From Acidimicrobiaceae bacterium (lineage in GTDB: Bacteria; Actinomycetota; Acidimicrobiia; Acidimicrobiales; Aldehydirespiratoraceae): a stretch of 64,000 bases of DNA. Shown here piece by piece: positions 9,416 to 18,533 of this stretch. A model generated the notes under the pieces. It did not search any database and had not been told where the DNA came from. It was given only the letters and a program-made list of their open reading frames with translations. Position 1 is the first letter of the stretch; the number at the start of each line of letters is the position of its first letter. The DNA lies in the NCBI GenBank assembly GCA_028819005.1, contig JAPPMP010000042.1:1-64000 (forward strand). The letters run 5' to 3'. Both the position numbers and the translations under genes were made by a program.

Positions 9416-10417
9416 CTACAACTCGGTCGGGTTGGGACCGTGGTTGGGATTGGCAATAAGGACGATACGGCCGCGAGCCTCTCCGGCTCGGAGCCGGTCG
9501 TGGGCTTGTTGAGCTTCGGCAAGCGGCAGGGTCTCGACCGGTTGAATGATCGAAGGCTCGCGACGGGCAAGGTCCAACAGTTCGTCGAGTTGGCTGCGGC
9601 TGCCCCAAATGCTGGACAAGAAACGGGCTTCGTGGGGCACCGCGCCGAAACCGAAGGGAATGCGCCCGCCTCGGAGTCCGACGACTGCGACCATGCCGCG
9701 CCTGGCGACGACCGCAGCGGCAGTGGTGAGAGTGGCTCGCGCACCGACGAAATCGATCACGACGTCGGCTGCAGAGAGGTCATCATCGGGTGAAGCAGCA
9801 GCGTGTGCCCCTATCTCGAGTGCTGTTGCTCGCTTGTGGTCCGAGGAGTCCAGAGCGGTCACATGGGCATCGCTCAGCAAACGCAGAAAGCGAACGGCGA
9901 ACTGGCCCAGCCCGCCTGCCCCGATGACCAGAGCACGACCGGCCGGCCCGCGCTCTGCCAGGATGCCCAGCCCGTGGTTGACGGCCCGATATGCAGTCAG
10001 TCCACCGCAGGCCAGCGGAGCGGAGGCCACAGGATCCAAGTCGCCGAGCGGTGCCAGATAACGGCGGTTTCTCACCCACATTCGCTCACAGTAGCCACCG
10101 TCGACCAACAGGCCGGCTTCGGTGCTGTTGCTGCAGATCATCTCAAGGTCGGCGTCGCACTCAGCGCAGTCACGGCAGCCCCAGGGAGCGTAGACCATCA
10201 CGGCGCCGAGTTCGGGGTGCTGTCCGGTGACCTCGTGGCCCAGCACGATCGGGTAGCTGCTCGCGTACTCCCCGTCGACGACATGAAGATCTGAGCGGCA
10301 CACACCACAGGCCGTGACCTCGATGATCTCCCCGCCCGCCTTGCCGGCTCCCGGCTCAGGGTGGAGTTCATCGACTTCCAGGGCTTGGCCCGGCGCGGGC
10401 AGAACTACGGCGCGCAT
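9416..10417 (-). CDS. Zinc-type alcohol dehydrogenase
   Basis: GHEVTG, C-x2-C-x2-C-type structural Zn site (GCRDCAECDADLEMIC), Rossmann GAGGLGQFAVRF; ATG at MRAVVLPAPG. Confidence 0.92.
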   Translation of the reverse strand: MRAVVLPAPGQALEVDELHPEPGAGKAGGEIIEVTACGVCRSDLHVVDGEYASSYPIVLGHEVTGQHPELGAVMVYAPWGCRDCAECDADLEMICSNSTEAGLLVDGGYCERMWVRNRRYLAPLGDLDPVASAPLACGGLTAYRAVNHGLGILAERGPAGRALVIGAGGLGQFAVRFLRLLSDAHVTALDSSDHKRATALEIGAHAAASPDDDLSAADVVIDFVGARATLTTAAAVVARRGMVAVVGLRGGRIPFGFGAVPHEARFLSSIWGSRSQLDELLDLARREPSIIQPVETLPLAEAQQAHDRLRAGEARGRIVLIANPNHGPNPTEL

Positions 10418-11619
10418 CAGTAACTCTTGGGTAGGCCGAGGCACTTCTGTGCGACGAAAGCGAGGACGAGATTGTTGTTGACCGGGGCCACCTGGTAGAG
10501 GCGGGTCTCGCGAAGCTTGCGCTCGATGTCGTATTCGACCGCGAACCCGAATCCGCCGTGAGTGTTGAGAGCCGCGTTGCCGGCTTCCCACGAAGCCTCA
10601 GAAGCGAGCATCTTCGCCATGTTGGCCTCGACTCCGCACGGCAGGTGAGCGTCGAACAGGTTGGCTGCTTTCCAGCGCATCAGGTCTGCGGCAGCGAGGT
10701 TGGTGTGCGCCTTGGCGAGGGGGAATTGCACACCCTGGTTCATGCCGATGGGGCGACCGAACACCTCCCGCTCGCGGGCGTAGGCGCTGGCCCGTTCCAA
10801 GAAGAAGCGGCCATCACCGATGCACTCGGCCGCGATCAGGATCCGTTCGGCGTTCATCCCGGTGAGAATGTGTCGAAAGCCGTTGCCCTCGCTTCCTACC
10901 AGGGCGTTCGCGGGAATCACCACATCGTCGAAGAACACTTCGGTGGTGTTGTGATTCATCCAGGTCGGTATGGGGTTGATGGTCAGTCCGTCGATGATTT
11001 CGCCGTTGCCGTCCCTCAATTCGAAGATGAACACCGACAGGCCGTCAAGTCGGCCCTCTGTTTGGCCGGTCGGGGTCGTGCGTGCGAGGAGGATCATCAG
11101 ATCCGAATGGAACGCTCGGGAAGTCCAGATTTTCTGACCGTTGATCAACCAGTTGTCGCCGCGGCGCTCTGCTCGGGTGCGAATGGCCGATGTCTCCGAA
11201 CCGGCGACCGGTTCGGTGACGCCGAAGGCCTGAAGGCGCTTGCGGCCATCGGCGATCTGCGGAAGGTAATGCCGTTTCTGTTCCTCAGAACCGTGGCGCA
11301 GCAGCGTGCCCATCACATACATCTGGGCATGGCAGACCGCTGGATTCCCGCCGCTGGCAGAAATCTCCTCGAGGATGACCGATGCTCCGGCGAGACTGAG
11401 ACCGCCGCCCCCGTACTCCTCGGGAATCAGCGAACCCAGCCACCCCTGGGCAGTGAGCTCCTCAACGAACTCCTCGGGATAGCGGTCGGGTTCGAGTCCG
11501 CGCCAGTATTCGTTGCCGTACTTGTCGCATAGCCGTCGCACCTCTGTGCGGATCACTTCGAAGTCCTCAGGCGCCTGGGCGACATGGGCGGCGTCGGTGG
11601 TCGTGTGCGTCGCGGCCAT
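10417..11619 (-). CDS. Acyl-CoA dehydrogenase
   Basis: LIPEEYGGGGLSLAGASVILEEI, VTEPVAGSETSAIRTRA, INGQKIWTS. Confidence 0.94.
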   Translation of the reverse strand: MAATHTTTDAAHVAQAPEDFEVIRTEVRRLCDKYGNEYWRGLEPDRYPEEFVEELTAQGWLGSLIPEEYGGGGLSLAGASVILEEISASGGNPAVCHAQMYVMGTLLRHGSEEQKRHYLPQIADGRKRLQAFGVTEPVAGSETSAIRTRAERRGDNWLINGQKIWTSRAFHSDLMILLARTTPTGQTEGRLDGLSVFIFELRDGNGEIIDGLTINPIPTWMNHNTTEVFFDDVVIPANALVGSEGNGFRHILTGMNAERILIAAECIGDGRFFLERASAYAREREVFGRPIGMNQGVQFPLAKAHTNLAAADLMRWKAANLFDAHLPCGVEANMAKMLASEASWEAGNAALNTHGGFGFAVEYDIERKLRETRLYQVAPVNNNLVLAFVAQKCLGLPKSY

Positions 11620-11621
11620 GG

Positions 11622-12317
11622 TCAGTTCATTCCCCCCTCGTCGCTCCAGAATCCCTGCCTCCGCAGTGCTTCGGTGGCAGCGACGCCGCTTTCGTGCAGG
11701 TGGGTCTCCATCGCTTGTCGGGCTCCCTCAGCGTCGCGTTCGACTATCGCGTTGAGGATCTTGCGGTGATGTTCGACAGCTTTCTCGTCCCAACCATCGG
11801 CGAACTCGTAGTAGTTGGCGGGAACCGATCGAACCAGCAATCGCAGCAGCCAGCGGGTCCGGCGCGGCGCGGCGGCGTTGACGACCCGGTGGAACTCCTC
11901 GTTGAGCGACGACAGGTTCTCGTCCGAGTCCGCAACGAAGCGCTCCTGTATCGCTTCGAGCTCGGCGATCTGTTCGTCTTTGAGGGTGTCTGCGGCCATC
12001 GCCGCGGCTCTGCCCGAGACCACTCCGTAGAGTTCGTAGTGATCGATGATGTCGTCGGGGGTCAGGCGAGCGACGAAGAAGCCGCGCCTCGGCGCCACAT
12101 CGAGAAGGCCTTCCTGGCCAAGCACAATGAGCGCTTCACGGATCGGGCTGCGACTCACATCAAGCGCACCGGCGATGGCGTCCTGATCGATCTTCGCGCC
12201 GGGTTTCAGCGCACCGGTGAGGATCAAGTCTCGGACGCAGCCGGCGACCTCGTCGGCGAGTCCACCACGGCGCCGCGACTGCGGCTCTATCCGGAAATAG
12301 GGGTTGTCGTCGGTCAT
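11622..12317 (-). CDS. GntR family transcriptional regulator, FadR/FCD type
   Basis: N-terminal wHTH (GALKPGAKIDQDAIAGALDVSRSPIREALIVLGQEGLL) plus all-helical C-terminal domain. Confidence 0.92.
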   Translation of the reverse strand: MTDDNPYFRIEPQSRRRGGLADEVAGCVRDLILTGALKPGAKIDQDAIAGALDVSRSPIREALIVLGQEGLLDVAPRRGFFVARLTPDDIIDHYELYGVVSGRAAAMAADTLKDEQIAELEAIQERFVADSDENLSSLNEEFHRVVNAAAPRRTRWLLRLLVRSVPANYYEFADGWDEKAVEHHRKILNAIVERDAEGARQAMETHLHESGVAATEALRRQGFWSDEGGMN

Positions 12318-12347
12318 AGTGCCTGCTTAGAGGTTGTTTCGTCCATA

Positions 12348-14234
12348 TCAGACCGTTCTCTCGGTTCCGAGGTAAGCGGCCCGTACCAGTGGATCTGCCT
12401 GTACCTCTTCTGCTGAGCCGTGAGCTATCACTTCGCCGTGATCGAATACGTAGATCCGGTCGGAGACGCCGGTGATGAAGTTCAGGTCATGGTCGATGAC
12501 CAGCACTCCGGCGCCGACTGTCGCTGCCATGTGGCGGACCTGCTCGATCATCTCGGCGGACTCGAGGTCGCTCATTCCGCTGGTCGGTTCGTCGAGAAGC
12601 AGGAACGAGGGGGCGAGAGCTGCGGCGCGGGCCAGTTCCAGCCGTCGGGAATTGCCGTAGTCGAGTTCACGGGCTCGCCGATCGCGGTACTCCCACAGAT
12701 CGGCTTCGGCGATCACCGAGTCGACGTCGATCAGTGTTCGACCCTGCCGATGACTCGCCGCGATCAAAGCCGATACCTCCACGTTCTCGCGCACTGTGAG
12801 AGCCGCGAAGAGTCGGAGGTTCTGGAACGTTCGCACGACGCCGAGCCGAGCGAGTCGATACGTCGGGGTGGAGGTGACGTCGTCGCCGTTGAGAGAGAAC
12901 TTCCCCGACGACGGTTCGACCAGCCCGGTGATGACGTTGACCATGGTCGTCTTTCCGGCTCCGTTCGGGCCGATGATGCCTATGACTTCGCCGCTTCTGG
13001 CGATCAAGCCGACGTCGCTGAGGGCTTTGAAGCCACCGAATGAGACGTCGATCCCGTGTGCTTCAAGGACTGACGGCTCAACCGATTCAAGCTCGGGCAG
13101 CGGTTCCGGTCTGCTCTCGGCTGCAGCCGCCTTGGCTCTGCCTCCGGCTCGAAAGCGCCCGAAGCGTGAACGGAGCCATTCGTCGAACTCCCAGTCGCCG
13201 AGCAGTCCGGAGGGTCGAAGGATCATGAACCCCAACATCGAGGCGCCCAGGAAGACCGTCTGCAGATTCTCGCGGAACACCCAGTCGAGCGGTTCCCCGT
13301 CGAGTCCGATGCCGAATATCTCGAATCCGTCCTGTCCGAGCCGGCGGGCGAGCTCCCGGCCTGCTGTCATCACCGCCACTCCCAGCAGTGCGCCCGTCAC
13401 GCTGTTGCGGCCGCCCACGATCAGCATCACCAGCGTGAGCAACGTGTAGTTGAAGAAGAAATTCTGGGGTAGCAGCGAGCCGTCCTCATAGACCCGCAAA
13501 CTGGCGCCGACACTCACGACTGCCACCGAGATCAACAGGGCGGCCATCTGTTGGACCAGCGGGTTGACCCCCATGGCGCGGGCGGCGAGATTGTCTTCAC
13601 GGGCAGCTGCTGCGAGGCGTCCGCTGCGACTTTGGGCATAGACGCGAGCCACGACCAAAGCCCCGAACAAGGCAATATAGATCGGCGCCCGCGTATCGAG
13701 TTTCCCGCCGATCGGGAAGAACAGTCCTGCTCGTTCCCCGCCGGTCAGTTCGGGCCAGTTGCGGGCCACCTCGTGGGTGACGAAGAGCAAGGCGAGAGTG
13801 ATGACAGTGGCCGAGACCGCCCCGGACTGGGCGCCGGAACGTGCGAGTCCCACCCCGATGACGAAAGCGACAGCGACGGTCAACAGCACCGCTATCAGAA
13901 CCGCGGCGGTGGAGCTGACATCGACTTCAGCCAGGCCGAAAGGTGCGTCCGGGATTCGTTTGGCCTTCTCTGCCGGAGAGATCGCGAAGACGGCGAACGT
14001 GTAACCCGCAATGGCGCCGAATCCGATGTGGCCGAAGGACAGCACACCGGTGTTGCCGACGTAGATCTGGATTCCGAGCACGATCACCGCGTCGATCAAC
14101 ATCACCGTGACGAGCCTCTCCGCGGCCCCGCCCAGCCAGTTCTGATAGATCAGACCAGCACCGACGAACGCGCTGAAGAGCAGCACCGAACCGATCACCG
14201 GAAAGGCCACGTCCCGACCGAGGCTTGGGAACAT
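12348..14234 (-). CDS. Branched-chain-type ABC transporter: permease (LivM-like) fused to ATPase (LivG-like)
   Basis: N-terminal multi-TM permease; C-terminal Walker A GPNGAGKTT and LLLDEPTSGMSDLE in one 628-aa frame. Confidence 0.93.
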   Translation of the reverse strand: MFPSLGRDVAFPVIGSVLLFSAFVGAGLIYQNWLGGAAERLVTVMLIDAVIVLGIQIYVGNTGVLSFGHIGFGAIAGYTFAVFAISPAEKAKRIPDAPFGLAEVDVSSTAAVLIAVLLTVAVAFVIGVGLARSGAQSGAVSATVITLALLFVTHEVARNWPELTGGERAGLFFPIGGKLDTRAPIYIALFGALVVARVYAQSRSGRLAAAAREDNLAARAMGVNPLVQQMAALLISVAVVSVGASLRVYEDGSLLPQNFFFNYTLLTLVMLIVGGRNSVTGALLGVAVMTAGRELARRLGQDGFEIFGIGLDGEPLDWVFRENLQTVFLGASMLGFMILRPSGLLGDWEFDEWLRSRFGRFRAGGRAKAAAAESRPEPLPELESVEPSVLEAHGIDVSFGGFKALSDVGLIARSGEVIGIIGPNGAGKTTMVNVITGLVEPSSGKFSLNGDDVTSTPTYRLARLGVVRTFQNLRLFAALTVRENVEVSALIAASHRQGRTLIDVDSVIAEADLWEYRDRRARELDYGNSRRLELARAAALAPSFLLLDEPTSGMSDLESAEMIEQVRHMAATVGAGVLVIDHDLNFITGVSDRIYVFDHGEVIAHGSAEEVQADPLVRAAYLGTERTV

Positions 14235-14295
14235 CACACACTCTCCGCGCGGTGACGGGAAGCAATATCGTGCTCGGCGGGTCCGTGCCCCGACA

Positions 14296-15183
14296 TCACA
14301 CACGCTCCGCGTGGGCGACGGTGATCAGACCCTGAGGCCTGAAGATGAACAACAGTGCGATCAACACGAAGACCACGCCTTCGGTGAGGCTCGCTATCGA
14401 GTCGGGCAGCCGGCTGCGCAGCAGCACCTCGGCCAGCCCCAGCGCGAAGCCTCCGAGCACCGCCCCGCGCAAGCTTCCGAGTCCGCCGATGAGGGCTGCC
14501 AGAACGCCTTTGAGCATCGGATCGATGCCGGCGGAGGGGGTGGTGCTGCCAGAGCGCATCAGCCAGAAGACGCCTGCGATGCCTGCCAGCAGGCCGGACA
14601 GGGCGAACGCCCCGCGGATCACCGAATCAGATTTCACGCCCATGAGTCGGGCTGTGTCGAAGTCAGCCGATGCTGCGCGCAACGCCAGACCGAACATGGT
14701 CCGCTGCAGGAGCATCGTGGTGGCGATCAGGGTGATGATCGTGACCACGATTACCACGGTGTCGAACACCTCGATGTTGAGCGGCCCCAGCGAATAGGTG
14801 TTCGTGACCCACCCCGGACGCGGATACGTCTTGACGGACGCGGAGACGTACAGAAGGAAGACCGCCGACACCACGAAATGCACCCCGAAGGAGGTGAGCA
14901 GCAATGTGAAGTCGGATTCTCCGCGTACTCGACTGAAGGCAACCCGCTCGATCACCAACGATGAAACCACCGCGCAGACAACGATCAGAGGTGCGATGAT
15001 GTACCACGACCAGCCTTGTTGCCCCGCAGCGTAAGCCGCGTAGCCGCTGATGGTGATGAGTTCACCGTGCGCGAAGTTGAGAAGGTGCATGACGCCGAAC
15101 ACCACCGCCACGCCGAGGGCCAGCAGTGCATAGATGCTTCCTCTTCCGAGACCGTCGATGAGGTTCTGGAGCAGTTCGATCAT
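14296..15183 (-). CDS. livH: Branched-chain-type ABC transporter permease (LivH-like)
   Basis: LIDGLGRGSIYALLALGVAVVFGVMHLLNFAHGE. Confidence 0.93.
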   Translation of the reverse strand: MIELLQNLIDGLGRGSIYALLALGVAVVFGVMHLLNFAHGELITISGYAAYAAGQQGWSWYIIAPLIVVCAVVSSLVIERVAFSRVRGESDFTLLLTSFGVHFVVSAVFLLYVSASVKTYPRPGWVTNTYSLGPLNIEVFDTVVIVVTIITLIATTMLLQRTMFGLALRAASADFDTARLMGVKSDSVIRGAFALSGLLAGIAGVFWLMRSGSTTPSAGIDPMLKGVLAALIGGLGSLRGAVLGGFALGLAEVLLRSRLPDSIASLTEGVVFVLIALLFIFRPQGLITVAHAERV

Positions 15184-15185
15184 CC

Positions 15186-15887
15186 TCAGCCGCCGATGAA
15201 CGTGCCGAACAGGTCGTCGTGCTTGCCCAGTTCGCCGCCTGCGCCTTCCGCGACGATTTCGCCACTCCGCAAGACGTAGGCCCGGTCAGCGATCTCGAGC
15301 ATTCGGGTGGCGTTCTGCTCGACCACGAGGAGTGTTCGTCCCTGCTGCCGAAGGGAGTCAATGAGTTCAAACACGGCGTCGACAAGAATTGGCGCAAGAC
15401 CGAGCGACGGTTCGTCCATCATCAGCAGCCGAGGCCTTGACATCAGGGCTCGGGCGATTGCCAGTTGTTGCGCTTCGCCTCCAGAGAGAAAGCCTGCTGC
15501 TGTGTTCCATTTCGAGCGCAACACCGTGAAGAGTTCCGCCATCTCGTTCAGGTCTTGGGTGCGGTTCGCGCCCGACTGGGTGCTCCCGCCGATCTTGAGA
15601 TTCTCTTCCACGGTCATGTCGGTGAAGATGCGGCGGTGCTCTGGGACCAGGGCGAGCCCCGAAAGCAGGAGCCTCTCCGGAGGGTGCCCAGTGACGTCTC
15701 TGCCTTCGAAAGAAATCCTGCCCGCTGACGGTTTCAGGAGTCCCGCGATCGAGTTGAGCAGAGTCGTTTTGCCCGCACCGTTGGGTCCGATGAGGCCTAC
15801 CACCTCACCGGACCCGACGGTCAGCGTTGCATCTCGAAGTGCCGCAATCGCACCGTACTTGGTTGTCAACCCCGTGACTTCGAGCAC
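15186..15887 (-). CDS. livF: Branched-chain-type ABC transporter ATPase (LivF-like)
   Basis: GPNGAGKTTLLNSIAG, LSGGEAQQLAIARALM, MDEPSLGLAPILVD. Confidence 0.94.
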   Translation of the reverse strand: MLEVTGLTTKYGAIAALRDATLTVGSGEVVGLIGPNGAGKTTLLNSIAGLLKPSAGRISFEGRDVTGHPPERLLLSGLALVPEHRRIFTDMTVEENLKIGGSTQSGANRTQDLNEMAELFTVLRSKWNTAAGFLSGGEAQQLAIARALMSRPRLLMMDEPSLGLAPILVDAVFELIDSLRQQGRTLLVVEQNATRMLEIADRAYVLRSGEIVAEGAGGELGKHDDLFGTFIGG

Positions 15888-15894
15888 GGTTTGA

Positions 15895-17235
15895 TCAGCT
15901 GCGAGTGTCGACTAGGACATCCTCGCCGTTGACGATCCGGTTGATCGGGACTGCCTTGGGCGGAATGCCGTTCGTGCCCGCGTAGGTGATCTCGCCGGAC
16001 ATGCCCTGGAATCCAGAGATCTGTTGGACTGCTTCGCCTATCCGGGCGGGTTCGTCACAACCGCAGTCGAGCATTCCCTGGATGCCGAGGAACATGGAGT
16101 CGACGTAGAGGGCCATGAAGCCGCGGCTCTCAAGCGCTTCCCCGTTGACAGCCTCGTAGTGGGCGAGCAGCGAGTCGATCGGGTCGCCTGCACTGATGCT
16201 GGTGTGCGGGGTGTGGGCGATGCCCTCGTTGTTGTCCTCGGATTGGATTCCGGTCGCGTCGAGCGCGTCGGTGCCGATATAGGTGAGTCCGTCGAGTCCC
16301 TGCCCCTCCAGCTGGCCCCGCAGAGCGGTGACCTGGTAGCCGAGAGCGGCGGAGAATACGGCCTCGGTGTTGTCGGAGATGCCGGCGATCTCGTTTACCT
16401 GGGCGGAGAAGTCTGTGTCTTCGAACCATACGTAGGTCTGTGTGCTGACGACTTCGCCGCCACCCGCAATGAACGCCGCGGCGAACGCGTCCGGGTTGAC
16501 GCCGGTGTAGGGGACGCCTTCGCCTTCGGTGAACAGGATTGCCCTGGTTATTCCCTGGTCGAGTGCCCAGTTGGCAGCTGCGGAAGACATCTGGTGGTCG
16601 TCGAAGGTGACCAGATAGGAGTTGATCGAGGCGTCAGCCAGTGTCGGCTCTGTGGACGCAGCGACGAACAGCGGAACCCGTCCTTCGGTGGTCTGCAGAA
16701 TCGGCAGGGCGAAGTCGGCAAACGGTGGCCCGATCAAGAAGTGGGCACCCCAGTCGAGCAGTTCTTCGGCGGCGAGAGCGGCGTCGTCACCGACTTCTGC
16801 CACTCGGACTTCCACGGGACGGCCGTTGACGCCGCCAGCGCAGTTTGCGAGGTCGGCCACGAAAGGCACCAGGTTGGAACCGGGGATGTCGACGAATCCG
16901 ACAACATCGCTGAAGTCCATGGCCATGCCAACCCGGATCGGGTCGCCACTCGGCGCGTCGGCGCAGTCGTCGAGGTCGGCGGCGAGGATGCCGGCAATAT
17001 CGACCGTGTCGTCCATGTGTGGTTCGTCGGCCATGTCGTCGCCGTCGTCGTCCATGTCGCCGTCGTCCATGTGTGGTTCGTCGTCCATATCATCACCGTC
17101 GCCGCCATTGTCATCGTCGCTTTCGTCAACCATGTCGTCAGCGTCGACAGAAGCGTCGTCGCCGTCGTCATCGCCACAGGCCGCGGCAAACAGCGTGAAG
17201 ATCGCGAACAGTGCGATCAGGGTCTTTAGTTTCAT
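15895..17235 (-). CDS. ABC transporter substrate-binding lipoprotein with Asp-rich linker
   Basis: Lipobox-like signal (MKLKTLIALFAIFTLFAAACGDD), Asp/Met-rich low-complexity linker, then periplasmic-binding fold (RVGMAMDFSD, FLIGPPFADFALPIL). Confidence 0.9.
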   Translation of the reverse strand: MKLKTLIALFAIFTLFAAACGDDDGDDASVDADDMVDESDDDNGGDGDDMDDEPHMDDGDMDDDGDDMADEPHMDDTVDIAGILAADLDDCADAPSGDPIRVGMAMDFSDVVGFVDIPGSNLVPFVADLANCAGGVNGRPVEVRVAEVGDDAALAAEELLDWGAHFLIGPPFADFALPILQTTEGRVPLFVAASTEPTLADASINSYLVTFDDHQMSSAAANWALDQGITRAILFTEGEGVPYTGVNPDAFAAAFIAGGGEVVSTQTYVWFEDTDFSAQVNEIAGISDNTEAVFSAALGYQVTALRGQLEGQGLDGLTYIGTDALDATGIQSEDNNEGIAHTPHTSISAGDPIDSLLAHYEAVNGEALESRGFMALYVDSMFLGIQGMLDCGCDEPARIGEAVQQISGFQGMSGEITYAGTNGIPPKAVPINRIVNGEDVLVDTRS

Positions 17236-17293
17236 CTGGAGTCCCCCTCTAGGACGATGATCGGAGCACGGCTCGGAAGCCGTTTCCATTGGT

Positions 17294-17303
17294 TTGTATA
17301 CAA
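17294..17303. promoter_or_regulatory. Candidate operator: perfect palindrome TTGTATACAA upstream of substrate-binding protein gene
   Basis: 10-bp perfect palindrome ~60 bp upstream of the ATG at 17235 (minus strand). Confidence 0.4.
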
Positions 17304-17373
17304 TACACAATATTCATCTGGTGCCAAGTTGTTGGGCCCGCCCGCCGTTCTCAGTATTAGTACGCTCTGAAAC

Positions 17374-17634
17374 ATGAATGATGAGGCAGAAGGCCATCAC
17401 TTGACCGTGCGCCAAAAGATGCGCAACCCACTGAGGGTGTTCCGCTCGAATTGGCCGCTTGCCATCGGTGGTTCGTTCGGGGTAGCCATTCCCACGGCTT
17501 GGAGCGCTCGCGACGAGAGTTTGCTTCACCTGGTCGGCGTGACAGCGTTGACGATGGTCTTCGTCTTGTTTGTTGCCTGGCTAGGGGTAATCGCCCTACA
17601 GCGCTATCACCCTGAGCCAGGCAGCAAACTGTAG
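17374..17634 (+). CDS. Hypothetical small membrane protein
   Basis: 86 aa with hydrophobic segments (LLHLVGVTALTMVFVLFVAWLGVIAL). Confidence 0.5.
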   Translation: MNDEAEGHHLTVRQKMRNPLRVFRSNWPLAIGGSFGVAIPTAWSARDESLLHLVGVTALTMVFVLFVAWLGVIALQRYHPEPGSKL

Positions 17635-17687
17635 GGTCACGAGCTTGCGCAGTTGACGCGGAGTAACCGGCACCCACGAACGGCTTG

Positions 17688-17709
17688 AATCGTTTGGTGC
17701 CAAACGATT
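17688..17709. promoter_or_regulatory. 22-bp perfect palindrome AATCGTTTGG-TG-CCAAACGATT, candidate operator
   Basis: 10-bp perfect arms, ends 11 bp before the ATG at 17721. Confidence 0.7.
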
Positions 17710-17720
17710 AGGGTTCGGCT

Positions 17721-18533
17721 ATGGCTGAACTGCAGGGGTTCATGTACCCGCGCACCCCGACGGGCGCCGCGGGGATACTCCCGGGACCGCCGTGGCACTA
17801 CTCGGGAGAGATGCTCACCATCGAGTTCCGCACCGATCCGGCCAATGTGGCGGAGCTTCTGCCGGCGCCTTTGCAACTGGCCGAAACCGACCCCGGAGCA
17901 GTCGCTTTGATCTGGGCCGATTGGCAGAGTTGCAGCGACAGCTTTGAAGAACTGCTCGACCCTGCGCGGGCCCAGTACAAGGAGGTCTTCTTGGTCGTGC
18001 GCTGCCAGTATCAAGACAAGACCTACAGCCGAGCTGCCTACATCTGGGTCGACAAGGACTTCGCCATGGCCCGAGGCGTCGTCCAGGGCTACCCCAAGAA
18101 ACTCAGCGAGATCTGGATGACCCGGGCTGTGAGTTTCGGGAAAGCCGGCCCACGGCTGGAGCCCGGCGGGCGATTCGGCGCCACCGTCAGCACTTGGGGA
18201 AGACGCATCGCCGATGCCGTTTTCACCATTACCGGCACGGCTGAAACCCCCGGGTTCGTAAACGCTCACCCCATGCTGCACAGCAGACAGATGCCCGCAA
18301 TCGAAATGGACGGACGCGACTCGCTCGACGAACTGGTAACCATGCGCGGCTTCGACGTTGAACTGGGTCCGGTCTACGCGGGAGACGCCGAACTGGAGAT
18401 ACACGACAACCCGACCGAGGAACTTGATCGTTTGAAACCCTTCGAGATCATCGGCGGCTACTACCGACAAGTGGGCAACTCCATGGCCGGCGGCACAACC
18501 GTATGGGCAGCCGGCAACCCGATGGCGAAATGA
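17721..18533 (+). CDS. Acetoacetate decarboxylase (ADC) family protein
   Basis: MLTIEFRTDPANVAELLPAPL, GVVQGYPKKLSEIWMTR. Confidence 0.85.
   Translation: MAELQGFMYPRTPTGAAGILPGPPWHYSGEMLTIEFRTDPANVAELLPAPLQLAETDPGAVALIWADWQSCSDSFEELLDPARAQYKEVFLVVRCQYQDKTYSRAAYIWVDKDFAMARGVVQGYPKKLSEIWMTRAVSFGKAGPRLEPGGRFGATVSTWGRRIADAVFTITGTAETPGFVNAHPMLHSRQMPAIEMDGRDSLDELVTMRGFDVELGPVYAGDAELEIHDNPTEELDRLKPFEIIGGYYRQVGNSMAGGTTVWAAGNPMAK

Noticed and set aside
16024-17229. 401-aa plus-strand ORF
   Set aside because: Antisense to the substrate-binding protein; Val/His/Asp-biased translation of the reverse strand.
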